Positions 24,596 through 33,075 are shown, counted from the first letter of the stretch. The stretch: DNA of 51,636 bases from Bacteroidota bacterium (GCA_023622765.1 JAMNYO010000060.1:1-51636); one strand, 5' to 3'. The notes: a model not told the origin generated them from the letters alone. Numbers and translations: made by a program.

Positions 24596-25855
24596 TTACA
24601 TAATCAGATTATTCTCTCTGTTCAGCAAAAAATCGAAGATGTTAAGGAAGATGATTCCATCTTCATTTTGATAGGTGGGTGAAACGCTTCCCACGATAAT
24701 GATTTTCTTAAACTCATCATTCAACATACGCAAGGAGCGGAGTTCCTGATCTTTTTTCTCCGGAGATGGTATGGTCAGAGCAGACTGAATATAACACCTT
24801 TTGAAGCCCATGTTGCAGACGAAGTCCACCTCCAGCGTGGTGCGAACACTCTTTTTATCACCGTCTTTACCATTAATCGTTACCCTACCCACATCCACCG
24901 ATATGCCTCTGCTTCTCAGTTCGTTGTATATTATGTTCTCCATAAGATGCGTGGGTTCTCCCTGTCTAAAGTTGAGTCGGGCATTCCTCAATCCCACATC
25001 GGTAAAGTAGTATTTGGCAGGGGTGTTTATATACTTTTTCCCCTTAATATTATATTGCGTGGCCTTCTCTATCAGGAAAGCATCTTGCAAGTAGTCTAAA
25101 TAGGACTTAATCGTGTTAGCGGAAATAGAACTTCCCTTAACACTTTTAAAGGTTTTATGAATTTTGTAGGGATTGGTTAAACCGCCTATGTTGGAAGCGA
25201 TACTATCCACCAGTTCCGACAAGTCGTCATCACCCCTTATGTTGTATCTCTCCTTGATGTCTGTCAGGTAGGTCTGCGTGAAGAGATTCTTCAGGTATTG
25301 CTCTTTTTGCTCCCTCCGTTCCATTTTGGCCACTTGAGGCAATCCCCCGTAGATCATGTATTCCCGGAATGCCTCCTCTTTGTTCGTACCCTTTGGTAAT
25401 GCCGAAAAGTATTCAAAGAATCTTAACGGGTAAACCCTGATTTCATCGCCTCGTCCCCTGAAGCTGGTCAGTACATCGCGCGATAGAAAACGGGCGTTAC
25501 TTCCGGTAACGTACAGATCGGCGTTTCGCACCTTGAGGTAGCTGTTGAGTACATCTTCAAACTCCCTGACATGTTGTATCTCGTCAAGGAGGATGTAGTG
25601 CATTCCGGAATTGCTTATTCTACTGTCGATATGTTTCAGGAGCGCGTCCGGATCCCGAAGCTCCCTGTTTCGTCTGTCTTCAAGGTCAACACAAATTATG
25701 TTTCTGTCGTCTATACCCTCACTTTTAAGGTGTCGCTTAAATAGTTCAAAAAGTAGAAACGATTTCCCGGATCGCCTAAGCCCGGTAATGACCTTGATCA
25801 TATCGTTGTGCTTGCGACTTATTAACTGTTCTAAAAGGTCGTCCCTTGCAATCAT
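24596..25855 (-). CDS. AAA_14/DUF4143 ATPase
   Basis: 419 aa. Walker A GLRRSGKS (about residue 25) and Walker B YILLDEIQHV belong to an N-terminal AAA_14 P-loop domain, with the sensor-like TGSNARFLS. The middle part has the family's EYMIYGGLPQVA. The C-terminal DUF4143 region includes YYFTDVGLRNARLNF, NIIYNELRSRG and the nuclease-like EVDFV (LEVDFVCN). Proteins of this family are common in Bacteroidota and their biological role is not established. Its promoter (25909-25940, minus) and a 38-bp palindrome over the likely start site suggest autoregulation or repression by another factor. No partner gene is next to it. Confidence 0.88.
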   Translation of the reverse strand: MIARDDLLEQLISRKHNDMIKVITGLRRSGKSFLLFELFKRHLKSEGIDDRNIICVDLEDRRNRELRDPDALLKHIDSRISNSGMHYILLDEIQHVREFEDVLNSYLKVRNADLYVTGSNARFLSRDVLTSFRGRGDEIRVYPLRFFEYFSALPKGTNKEEAFREYMIYGGLPQVAKMERREQKEQYLKNLFTQTYLTDIKERYNIRGDDDLSELVDSIASNIGGLTNPYKIHKTFKSVKGSSISANTIKSYLDYLQDAFLIEKATQYNIKGKKYINTPAKYYFTDVGLRNARLNFRQGEPTHLMENIIYNELRSRGISVDVGRVTINGKDGDKKSVRTTLEVDFVCNMGFKRCYIQSALTIPSPEKKDQELRSLRMLNDEFKKIIIVGSVSPTYQNEDGIIFLNIFDFLLNRENNLIM

Positions 25856-25869
25856 AACTTACGCCTTCT

Positions 25870-25907
25870 ATTGAGAATTTTCGCGTATATACGCATTTAT
25901 TTTCAAT
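25870..25907. promoter_or_regulatory. Operator-like palindrome in front of the DUF4143 ATPase gene
   Basis: A 38-nt imperfect palindrome centred on the perfect 12-mer GCGTATATACGC (25883-25894), with matching outer arms ATTGA/TCAAT. It lies between the promoter and the start codon, over the expected transcription start. Confidence 0.55.
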
Positions 25908-25908
25908 A

Positions 25909-25940
25909 CAAAGGTAAGTGAAACAGTTGTTATTTGCAAA
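25909..25940 (-). promoter_or_regulatory. Promoter of the DUF4143 ATPase gene
   Basis: On the minus strand TTTG (plus-strand CAAA, 25937-25940), a 20-nt spacer and TACCTTTG (plus-strand CAAAGGTA, 25909-25916). This is close to the ideal Bacteroidota promoter. Confidence 0.65.
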
Positions 25941-25944
25941 TGTT

Positions 25945-26010
25945 TTACCTATAGACCGTCCACCCTTTCTCTTTAGCAATGATTTTTTCAGGAGCAATTT
26001 TTTTTTTCGT
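25945..26010 (-). pseudogene. Possible relic of an LRR-protein C-terminus
   Basis: A minus-strand frame ends APEKIIAKEKGWTVYR-stop. The pattern AK-x-KGW-x-V close to a stop is the same ending seen in the 1670-aa LRR protein (AKSKGWRVID) and the mini-LRR (AKNKGWQLVY). Only about 25 codons are left, without a start, so this is a suggestion. Confidence 0.35.
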
Positions 26011-26058
26011 ATCATTGTGTCGGAATTGCACAAAGGTTAAGTGATAAAATTAAATCTC

Positions 26059-27201
26059 ATGATTGATTTCTCAAAAATCCCTTCTCCCTGCTTCGTGATG
26101 GAAGAGACGAAGCTCCGCGAGAACCTTCGGCTGATTCGTTCGGTGAAAGAGCGGGCGGGAGTGGAGATTATACTGGCCTTTAAGGCGTTTGCCCTATGGA
26201 AGTCGTTCCCGATCATCAAGGAGTACGTGGGGCATTCAACGGCCAGCTCCGTGGCGGAGGCCCGGCTTGCTTACGAGGAGATGGGGAGCCTTGCGCATAC
26301 CTACGCGCCGGCCTATACCGACTACGATTTCCCGCTTTTCCTGAAGTACAGTAGCCATATCACCTTTAACTCCCTGTCGCAGTTCGAGCGGTTCTATCCC
26401 CAGGTCAAAGCATTTGAAAGGGCAATCGAGTGCGGGTTGAGGATCAATCCCGAGTACTCGGTGGTGGAGACCGACCTCTACAATCCCAGCGCACCCGGGT
26501 CGCGGTTGGGGGTCACCGCGGGTAGGATAGGGGAACAGCTCCCAGAGGGAATCACGGGCCTGCATATGCACAACCTCTGCGAGAACAACTCTCATGACCT
26601 GGAGAAAACGTTGGCGGTGGTGGAGGAGAAGTTTGGACACCTCTTCGGTCAGATTCGGTGGCTCAACCTCGGGGGAGGGCACCTGATGACGCACAAGGGT
26701 TACGATGTGGATCACCTTGTAAGCGTGTTATCAAACCTGAAACGGCGATACCCGCACCTGGAGGTGATACTGGAGCCGGGCAGCGCCTTCGCTTGGGAGA
26801 CGGGCGTGCTGGTATCTTCCGTGGTCGATATCGTGGAGAACGGTGGGGTAAAGACCGCGATGCTCAACGTGTCGTTCGCCTGCCATATGCCGGACTGCCT
26901 GGAGATGCCCTACAAACCCCGTGTGCGGGGGGCATATCATGAGCCGGTTCCCGGGAAACCTACCTACCGGTTGGGGGGCAACAGCTGCTTGAGTGGTGAC
27001 TTCATGGGCGACTGGTCGTTTGATGAGCCGTTGAAGGTGGGCGATCGTATCGTGTTTGAGGATATGATGCACTATACCACCGTGAAGACTACCCTGTTCA
27101 ACGGTGTCTCACACCCCTCCATCGGATTATGGACTAACGATGGCCGATTCGAGCTTTACCGCTCTTTTGGCTACGAGGATTACAAGCATCGGATGAGTTG
27201 A
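26059..27201 (+). CDS. nspC: Carboxynorspermidine decarboxylase
   Basis: About 380 aa, a PLP-dependent fold-type III decarboxylase that converts carboxy(nor)spermidine to (nor)spermidine, the route by which Bacteroidales make spermidine. The PLP Lys lies in ILAFKAFALWK. Other marks are RINPEYS, PGSRLGV, LHMHNLCENNSHD, WLNLGGGHLMT, the phosphate-binding EPGSAFAW and the C-terminal active-site CLSGDFMGDW. ATG at 26059 (MIDFSKIPSPCF) is chosen over an in-frame GTG at 26041 because the family begins right before the substrate-binding strand. It is followed 19 nt later by nadD in the same direction. Confidence 0.93.
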   Translation: MIDFSKIPSPCFVMEETKLRENLRLIRSVKERAGVEIILAFKAFALWKSFPIIKEYVGHSTASSVAEARLAYEEMGSLAHTYAPAYTDYDFPLFLKYSSHITFNSLSQFERFYPQVKAFERAIECGLRINPEYSVVETDLYNPSAPGSRLGVTAGRIGEQLPEGITGLHMHNLCENNSHDLEKTLAVVEEKFGHLFGQIRWLNLGGGHLMTHKGYDVDHLVSVLSNLKRRYPHLEVILEPGSAFAWETGVLVSSVVDIVENGGVKTAMLNVSFACHMPDCLEMPYKPRVRGAYHEPVPGKPTYRLGGNSCLSGDFMGDWSFDEPLKVGDRIVFEDMMHYTTVKTTLFNGVSHPSIGLWTNDGRFELYRSFGYEDYKHRMS

Positions 27202-27220
27202 TAATGTTATGGTAAACAAC

Positions 27221-27829
27221 ATGAAGGTGGGTATTTTTTCAGGATCGTTTAACCCTATTCACGTGGGGCACCTCATAGTGGCCAACTACATGCTGGAGTT
27301 TACTTCTCTTGACGAGGTGTGGTTCGTGGTCACGCCGCATAACCCGTTAAAGCGACAGGAAGAGTTGTTGGACGACCAGCTGAGGCTGGAGATGGTGCGT
27401 CTCGCGCTAAAGGACTATGAAGGACTGCATACCTCGGATATTGAGTTTCGTCTGCCTCGCCCTTCCTATACTGTGAAAACGCTCGCCGCGTTAGACAGAG
27501 AGCACCCGGGAAACGACTTTCACCTGATTATCGGGGGAGATAACTGGGTTGTTTTCGACCGGTGGTACGAGCATAAGCGCATTCTACAACAGTATGGTGT
27601 TTTAATCTACCCCCGGAAAGGCGAAGTGGTGAGCATCCCGCCCGAGTATCAGCGTAGCGTGCAGGTAGTAAACGCACCCTTGGTAGAGATCTCCTCTACC
27701 TTTATCCGGGAGAGCCTGAAACAGGGGAAGAACATGCGGGCGTTCTTACCTCCGGGGGTGTACGCGTTCATCCTTGAGCGGGGACTCTATCGCCCTTCTC
27801 CTCTTCGTACCGCATCGCGTCAAGGATGA
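27221..27829 (+). CDS. nadD: Nicotinate-nucleotide adenylyltransferase
   Basis: 203 aa. It transfers AMP from ATP to nicotinate mononucleotide in NAD synthesis. The nucleotidyltransferase motifs are visible: GIFSGSFNPIHVGHL (the GxFxPxHxGH signature), PHNPLK, the ligand segment LIIGGDNWVVFDRWY and the C-terminal ISSTFIRESL (SxTxxR). Start at ATG 27221 (MKVGIFSG); an upstream ATG at 27209 adds only MVNN. The last 62 nt overlap, tail to tail, the 3' end of the minus-strand TPR gene. That leaves no room for a terminator between them. Confidence 0.94.
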   Translation: MKVGIFSGSFNPIHVGHLIVANYMLEFTSLDEVWFVVTPHNPLKRQEELLDDQLRLEMVRLALKDYEGLHTSDIEFRLPRPSYTVKTLAALDREHPGNDFHLIIGGDNWVVFDRWYEHKRILQQYGVLIYPRKGEVVSIPPEYQRSVQVVNAPLVEISSTFIRESLKQGKNMRAFLPPGVYAFILERGLYRPSPLRTASRQG

Positions 27830-30020
27830 TGGGCAGGATAGCGGTATCCACACCGGCCTCTTGCAGCTCCTTCTCGTCGTCGTACAGCATGGTTTGAAAT
27901 GCCTCCATGCCACCCGCTTTTTGCTTCGATAGCATGTAGAGTTCCACTCCCCGTTTCATGTTGCCGACGCACACCTCCACGTTCCCCGCGTTGAGGTAGT
28001 CGTGGGCAGAGGGTTTCTTCTCCAATACGCGGGCGTAGTAGTCCCGTGCCACGTCCTGTTTCCGGGAGAGGAACGCACACCAGGCGATTGGACGCCACGC
28101 GCGGGAAGCGACGTTCCCCAGCAGTTCCACTTTAAAGTAGTAGTTTAGCGCCTCATCGTAACGCTTCAGCTCCAGGTAACAATGGCCGATGTTGAGTTGA
28201 ACCGCCATATCGTCGGGCCGGAACTGTTCCAGTCTGCGGTAATATTCCAACGCCGTGATCGGTTCCTTCAACACCCGGTAACAGTACGCTATCCGGTTGA
28301 GTATCCAGGTGTTGTTCTCCTCCACTAGGTCGGCGTGCAGGTACGCTTCCAACGCCCCCTCAATATTACCCAGCATCTGCTTCGAGTAGCCGATTTTCTG
28401 CCACGTTTCGCTTTGGTTGCCCCGCTCTGCCGCCAATAGGGTATAGGCCTCGATCGCCTCCTTGAAATTGTTCTTCTCGAAATAGTGGAGAGCGATCCGT
28501 TCCAGGTGGCTGGACTGCCTGACAATCGGGTAAAAGGGAACCACCCGGTGGTAGTCGAGCGGGAGTTCAAAAATATCGCTGAACTCCGCTCGTCTAGGGT
28601 GTAACTTGAAGAAACGATACAGGTTTTGGATATATTGCTTGATAAGGGTCTCCTCCTTTTGGTAGGGGTTGAGTACCTGCTCCTCCTCCTGCATCTTCTT
28701 GATTTCCGCCCCCTCGGCACCCAGTTGCCCGATCATCATCTTTCGGTAACGGTTTGGCATCACCAGGATGCTCAGGCAAAACGAGTACTTATCCGAATCG
28801 CAAATAAGGGCCGATTCCAGCATGAGGTCGATCATGGAGTTGCCTCGCAACTGGTCGCTGAAGAGCGATTCCAAGGCACTGTGCCTCGGGTCGAACGGGA
28901 GGTGCCAGTTACTCATCTCCAAGAAGAAGGGGTGCGACTTCAAGTTTGAGAAGGTGGAGTGGAACACGTCGGCCCCCTCCATCTGTAGCTCACTGAGCTC
29001 TTGCAATTTATCACTCAACCCACTCTCGTTGATGATCTTCTGCCACTCCGGGTTCTTCTCCTTGAACCCCGCCTCCCCCATCCACTCGTCAAGCTTGATC
29101 TTTTTGCCGATCATCGGGCTTAACTTCATCATCTCGGGGAGGATCTCCTCCTTGAGCCTCTTCGTGATCTTCTCGGTTTCGTGTGCTTGGATGAAACCGG
29201 TGATACCGGTGATGAAGCGGCGATTAAAGGATGGGTCGTCCGAAAGGAGCTTGAGCCGGTTGCTGCATTCGGGATAGAGTGGCCAGAGCGAGCGGTAGGT
29301 CTGGAAGATGGGAATTAAGCCAACGATGGCCCTCGAAAAGAGTTCCGGTTCGGGGCAACGGCACGCGTTGAGGAGCAGGTTGACTTTGCCCGCGTCGAAC
29401 CTTTGCAAGATGTTTAAAGTCAGTGCCGTTAGGAACATGCCCTTGGCCGAGACCGACACCAGTTGGTTCTCCATGAACCGTTTCATAGAGTCGATCAAGC
29501 CGTTCACGCCCCTGGTAGGGGGAGAGGTGTACACGGTGTAAAACATCTCCCGCACCCTGTTTTCGTACGATACTTGGTTCTGGTTGAGGCGCTCCTTCTT
29601 CTCCTCGCCCTCCTCCAGCAGGCCGATAAACGAAAAGGTGTCGGCTTGCTTCGCGAAGATCTCGGCGAACTCATCGAGCGTGGTGGCCGTGCGGCGGCTC
29701 AGGTTCCTTGTTTGCTCGTAAAAGAAAGAGGGGCAGTTTCGGGTGAGTAACTGGCTTGACGCATCATCGGTAAGGGTGTAAATATCGCGGGTTATCTTTC
29801 GGTAAATAGCTTGCCGCTCGGGGTCTTGTTTCCCCTCTACAAAGTAGTGCAGCATATACTGATAGTGGGTTCGCAGCTCTGTGAGCCTTTCCGTGTACAT
29901 CCAGTTGCCCTCTATGGCGACCAGTTCGTCGAGTTGATCGATAGCCTTTTTTAGCTCTTTTTTCCATAGGTGAGCGCGAATAGCCGCTACCTGTTTTCTT
30001 ATGCTTGTAGGATTTATCAT
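27768..30020 (-). CDS. Tetratricopeptide-repeat protein
   Basis: 750 aa, cytoplasmic and without a signal peptide. The N-terminal 480 residues are alpha-helical without a recognised domain (KKAIDQLDELVAIEGNW, VRGMFYTVY-like helices, a Lys-rich stretch near 320-360). TPR units fill about residues 500-680 (HYFEKNNFKEAIEAYTLLAAE, AYCYRVLKEPITALEYYRRLE, GHCYLELKRYDEALNYYFKVE). The protein ends in a short helical cap. Such large TPR proteins are widespread in Bacteroidales and act as scaffolds; no specific partner is evident. It starts 5 nt after the end of the USP-like gene (30026-30943), so the two are co-transcribed. Its end overlaps nadD. Confidence 0.85.
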   Translation of the reverse strand: MINPTSIRKQVAAIRAHLWKKELKKAIDQLDELVAIEGNWMYTERLTELRTHYQYMLHYFVEGKQDPERQAIYRKITRDIYTLTDDASSQLLTRNCPSFFYEQTRNLSRRTATTLDEFAEIFAKQADTFSFIGLLEEGEEKKERLNQNQVSYENRVREMFYTVYTSPPTRGVNGLIDSMKRFMENQLVSVSAKGMFLTALTLNILQRFDAGKVNLLLNACRCPEPELFSRAIVGLIPIFQTYRSLWPLYPECSNRLKLLSDDPSFNRRFITGITGFIQAHETEKITKRLKEEILPEMMKLSPMIGKKIKLDEWMGEAGFKEKNPEWQKIINESGLSDKLQELSELQMEGADVFHSTFSNLKSHPFFLEMSNWHLPFDPRHSALESLFSDQLRGNSMIDLMLESALICDSDKYSFCLSILVMPNRYRKMMIGQLGAEGAEIKKMQEEEQVLNPYQKEETLIKQYIQNLYRFFKLHPRRAEFSDIFELPLDYHRVVPFYPIVRQSSHLERIALHYFEKNNFKEAIEAYTLLAAERGNQSETWQKIGYSKQMLGNIEGALEAYLHADLVEENNTWILNRIAYCYRVLKEPITALEYYRRLEQFRPDDMAVQLNIGHCYLELKRYDEALNYYFKVELLGNVASRAWRPIAWCAFLSRKQDVARDYYARVLEKKPSAHDYLNAGNVEVCVGNMKRGVELYMLSKQKAGGMEAFQTMLYDDEKELQEAGVDTAILPIILDAMRYEEEKGDRVPAQG

Positions 30021-30025
30021 GCTGT

Positions 30026-30943
30026 TTAAAGTAAATTGTCCTTGAGGACGAGCACGGATGGGAGCGCGTCAATCCACGGTAATCCCGAGGTCAGCAGCTT
30101 GGTCCACCCACTGGCACCCATGATCACGAGGTCTTGGCGTTGAATGAATGTCCTGTCGATCTTTCGGTTGCTATCCCACTGCATCACCCTCCCCTCGATT
30201 CTCTTGACGATCGATTGGTAGAGCTTTTGTGCTTTCGTGTCAGACGTGAGGATGCCAATCGCATCCCATACCATCAACTCGATGGGCTCCTTCTCGGCGA
30301 AACGGAAGAGAATGTAAGGTATCACCTGGAGGTCGGAAGGACACAGGATAGGAACGAATAACTTGCCCAAGTTACCCAATCCCTGGTCCATGAGGAGCCC
30401 GCTTGCCACGGGGTTGCGGTCCATAAACGAACTTATATTGCTCAGGATATGGGCATCGGAAGGTTGGAATTGGGCCAACACGTGGTGTTCGGAACGGGTG
30501 GGGTCGCTTTTCAATCGAAAGTATTTTTGGCATAAGCCAGGATTCAACCGGTGGCAACCTATACCCAACAGCACCATGTTGCACTCCTGCTCCTTCGACA
30601 GGTTTAGGATTTCGGATAACCAGTCGTCGGAACGCTTCACGAAGGCTCGGATGGTGACCCGGCTCTTATCTCGCTTCTCGATGAGACTCGTGAAGAGCCT
30701 GTTTTGGTAAACATCGCTCGACATGGTTCCCGGTTCCTCTTCCCGTTGATCGGGTTCCAGCGGCCTCAGCAGTTGCAGGAACGTGATGGACGACTTGTCG
30801 ATTCGTGATAACGTGAAATGAGCGGCAAGGATGCCGAGTCTTTTCCCGGTCTCCGTTTCCGAGAAACAGACCAACGCGTGAAGGGGACGTTTAACGTCAG
30901 CATCGCCCTCCACCCTGCTCGCCAATTTGTCTACTACATCCAT
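30026..30943 (-). CDS. Stand-alone tandem USP-like protein
   Basis: 305 aa, soluble. Two alpha/beta halves resemble universal stress protein domains: HALVCFSETETGKRLGILA and CNMVLLGIGCHRL in the first, KLFVPILCPSDLQVIPYIL and DLVIMGASGWTKLL in the second. The layout is that of the cytoplasmic tail of Bacteroidota CPA2-type cation/proton antiporters, but no transporter domain is attached or adjacent. The protein could be a detached regulatory tail, and the assignment is from overall pattern only. It is co-directional with and 5 nt from the TPR gene downstream. A weak -7 element (plus-strand CAAAGATA, 30963-30970) precedes it. Confidence 0.6.
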   Translation of the reverse strand: MDVVDKLASRVEGDADVKRPLHALVCFSETETGKRLGILAAHFTLSRIDKSSITFLQLLRPLEPDQREEEPGTMSSDVYQNRLFTSLIEKRDKSRVTIRAFVKRSDDWLSEILNLSKEQECNMVLLGIGCHRLNPGLCQKYFRLKSDPTRSEHHVLAQFQPSDAHILSNISSFMDRNPVASGLLMDQGLGNLGKLFVPILCPSDLQVIPYILFRFAEKEPIELMVWDAIGILTSDTKAQKLYQSIVKRIEGRVMQWDSNRKIDRTFIQRQDLVIMGASGWTKLLTSGLPWIDALPSVLVLKDNLL

Positions 30944-31026
30944 GGGTTTTATTTTTTATAAACAAAGATAACGATATTTTCTTTCAAAAAAGCATCCGCG
31001 GGCTCTTTGGTTACCGCTATTTTTTA

Positions 31027-31034
31027 TACCTTTG
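31027..31034 (+). promoter_or_regulatory. -7 element for the DUF4348 lipoprotein gene
   Basis: TACCTTTG, with a TTTG 17 nt upstream (31006-31009). It gives a leader of about 35 nt to the ATG at 31075. Confidence 0.55.
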
Positions 31035-31074
31035 CACCGCACAAGTTGTGAAGCGAATATCTATAGCTAGTAAA

Positions 31075-31578
31075 ATGAAACTAAACCGTTTTTTCTTCCC
31101 ACTTCTTTTCTTCTTGCTGATTCTCTCTTGCGGTCAAAGCGAGAGGGACGGGCGGGTGAAAACCGTGGGGAAGAAAACGAAAAGTGAGTCGAGTGTTCGT
31201 GCGGAAGTCGTGTCTGACACCGCCCTCGTCGCTGAGGAGGAATTTGACCTCTTCCTTCAGAAATTTAGCGAGCAGAGGTCGTTTCAGCTCAACCGTGTTA
31301 AATTCCCGATTAACGTGACCGTTCCCAACACCGATGACGAGGGGATGGCACCGATAGAGGAGACCATCGGTAGGTACGACTGGGAGATGCTCGACTTCAC
31401 TTATGATAGTACTTTCCTGACCCGCCCCTATGATCAGTATTACCAGGTAGTCCGTTTTTGGAATGACACGGCCGTGGTGGAGATACGGGGTATAGATAAT
31501 GGCATTTACGCCGATTACTACTTCGAGCTTATCGACAAGCAGTGGTACTTGGTAACGCTCTACGAAGCCTCGTTCTAA
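31075..31578 (+). CDS. DUF4348-type lipoprotein
   Basis: 167 aa. Signal peptide with lipobox ending SCGQSE, then a basic/Ser-rich linker. A compact C-terminal domain of about 100 residues follows (FDLFLQKFSEQRSFQLNRV, then IGRYDWEMLDF, YYQVVRFWNDTAVVEIRG and FELIDKQWYLVTLYE). This matches the DUF4348 pattern known from Bacteroidales, whose function is not established; the fold resembles NTF2-like proteins. ATG 31075 (MKLNRFFF) starts a proper signal peptide, so the in-frame GTG at 31048 is less likely. Its stop codon overlaps the cdd stop by 4 nt, tail to tail. Confidence 0.75.
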   Translation: MKLNRFFFPLLFFLLILSCGQSERDGRVKTVGKKTKSESSVRAEVVSDTALVAEEEFDLFLQKFSEQRSFQLNRVKFPINVTVPNTDDEGMAPIEETIGRYDWEMLDFTYDSTFLTRPYDQYYQVVRFWNDTAVVEIRGIDNGIYADYYFELIDKQWYLVTLYEASF

Positions 31579-32057
31579 CTTTTTAACATCTCGTCGCCAA
31601 AGCTGAGGGGGAGCAGTTGTTTGACGCTATCCACCACGTAGACCCCCTCTTCACCGTACATGAGGACTCGCATGGGGGACTGGAAGCGGTTTTCGCTCTC
31701 CAACAGCACCTGCCTACAGCCCCCGCAGGGGGTGATGGCGTTGCTCGTGAACGTGCCGTTACTCCACGCTGCCACGGCGATGGCAATGATCTTCTGATCG
31801 GGGTAGGCCGCGTGCGCGAAGAAGACGGTTGTACGCTCGGCACAGAGGCCGGACGGGTAAGCCGCGTTCTCCTGGTTATTGCCGGCGATGATCTCGCCGT
31901 TTTCTAACAAGACGGCCGCGCCCACCCGGAAGTTGGAGTAGGGTGCATACGAGCCCAGCGTAGCTTGTTTAGCCCGGTCGATAAGTTTTTTTTCAACCTC
32001 GGAGCACTCCTCTAACGGATAAACAGCTATCTTTGTGGTTAAATTGATTTCTTGCAT
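31575..32057 (-). CDS. cdd: Cytidine deaminase
   Basis: 160 aa, a zinc enzyme of pyrimidine salvage that deaminates cytidine and deoxycytidine to the uridine forms. Substrate-binding YAPYSNFRVGAAV and the NQENAAYP loop precede the catalytic CAE motif (GLCAERTTVFFA) and the second zinc pair PCGGCRQ. The length fits the homotetrameric class. The start codon is only 6 nt from the start of the divergent LysM gene, so the promoter for each lies inside the other's coding region. Confidence 0.95.
   Translation of the reverse strand: MQEINLTTKIAVYPLEECSEVEKKLIDRAKQATLGSYAPYSNFRVGAAVLLENGEIIAGNNQENAAYPSGLCAERTTVFFAHAAYPDQKIIAIAVAAWSNGTFTSNAITPCGGCRQVLLESENRFQSPMRVLMYGEEGVYVVDSVKQLLPLSFGDEMLKS
32028..32035 (+). 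promoter_or_regulatory. Likely -7 element of the glucosaminidase gene, inside cdd
   Basis: TATCTTTG, 28 nt upstream of the ATG at 32064, within the 5' coding part of cdd on the other strand. A -33 TTTG is not clear. Confidence 0.4.
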
Positions 32058-32063
32058 ACGATC

Positions 32064-33011
32064 ATGAGTAAGTTGTTTCGCGAATATACATATATTTCCC
32101 CGCTCTTTCTGGTTTTATCGTTGCTCTTTTTCACGATTCCCCTAACGGGTCAGACTCGTGTAAAGGCTTACGAGGAGTATGCTGAACGCTACGGCGACCT
32201 GGCAAGGGAACATATGGACGAGTATCGCATCCCCGCGTCAATCAAGCTGGCACAGGCCATCTTGGAGTCGGGGGGCGGCTTGAGCGAGTTGTCGCGAAAG
32301 TCAAACAACCACTTCGGGATCAAATGCCATCGGGAGTGGAACGGCCCTAAGGTGTATGCGGCGGATGATGGATCGAACGACTGCTTCCGCCAGTACGCCC
32401 GGGTGGAAGAGTCGTATCGCGATCACTCCGAGTTCCTGGTGAACGGGGCCCGGTATCGCTCCCTCTTCAACCTGTCGATTACCGACTACAAGGGGTGGGC
32501 GAGGGGATTGCAGAAGTCGGGTTACGCGACTGACCGGGCATACGCCAACAAGCTGATAAAGCTCATCGAGGATTACGAGCTCTACCGGTATGACGACCCG
32601 AAGTACCGCGGGGGGGTGAGCCGGAAGCAACGAAGAGCGATGCGGGATCAAGAGACGTCCAGGGTCTCATGGACGCACCAGCCCTACATCACCCATGGAC
32701 TGGTGTACGTAATCGCGGTTGAGGGGGATTCCTTCTTAAGTATCGCCAACGAATTCGGGTTCAGAGAGATGGATCTATTGAAGTTTAACGAGGTGCCTGA
32801 AGATTTCCCATTGAGCGAGGGGGACATCGTCTACTTCCAGAAGAAGAAGACGAGAGCCGACAAGCCGTACCTAGAGCACACGGTTCAGGTGGGGGAATCG
32901 ATGCATAGCATCTCGCAACTGTACGGTATTCGCTTGCGGAACCTGTACAGGCTGAACAAGAAAAGCTACGAGTATATCCCGGAGGAGGGTGATGTGCTGA
33001 AGCTTAGGTGA
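32064..33011 (+). CDS. Exported N-acetylglucosaminidase with LysM repeats
   Basis: 315 aa. N-terminal signal or anchor (ISPLFLVLSLLFFTIPLTG). A GH73-type glucosaminidase domain (about 30-180) follows, with ASIKLAQAILESGGGLSEL (catalytic Glu in AILESG), NNHFGIKC, CFRQYARVEESYRDHSEFL and YATDRAYANKLIKLIEDY. Two LysM-type peptidoglycan-binding modules come next: VIAVEGDSFLSIANEFGF (about 220) and HTVQVGESMHSISQLYGI (about 270-315). It should cut the glycan backbone during wall remodelling or division. ATG 32064 is chosen; an upstream TTG at 32052 overlaps the divergent cdd start. Confidence 0.9.
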   Translation: MSKLFREYTYISPLFLVLSLLFFTIPLTGQTRVKAYEEYAERYGDLAREHMDEYRIPASIKLAQAILESGGGLSELSRKSNNHFGIKCHREWNGPKVYAADDGSNDCFRQYARVEESYRDHSEFLVNGARYRSLFNLSITDYKGWARGLQKSGYATDRAYANKLIKLIEDYELYRYDDPKYRGGVSRKQRRAMRDQETSRVSWTHQPYITHGLVYVIAVEGDSFLSIANEFGFREMDLLKFNEVPEDFPLSEGDIVYFQKKKTRADKPYLEHTVQVGESMHSISQLYGIRLRNLYRLNKKSYEYIPEEGDVLKLR

Positions 33012-33019
33012 TCGCGTTA

Positions 33020-33068
33020 GCAATGAGCAATTAGCAATGAGCAATGAGTAATGAGTAATGAGCAATTA
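33020..33068. repeat. Seven tandem copies of a 7-bp repeat before DUF4290
   Basis: Seven consecutive 7-nt units with consensus G(C/T)AAT(G/T)A, starting 9 nt after the LysM stop and ending 7 nt before the DUF4290 ATG at 33076. Each ATGA unit adds an out-of-frame or in-frame ATG, including the one at 33058. Confidence 0.85.
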
Positions 33069-33075
33069 TAACAAT

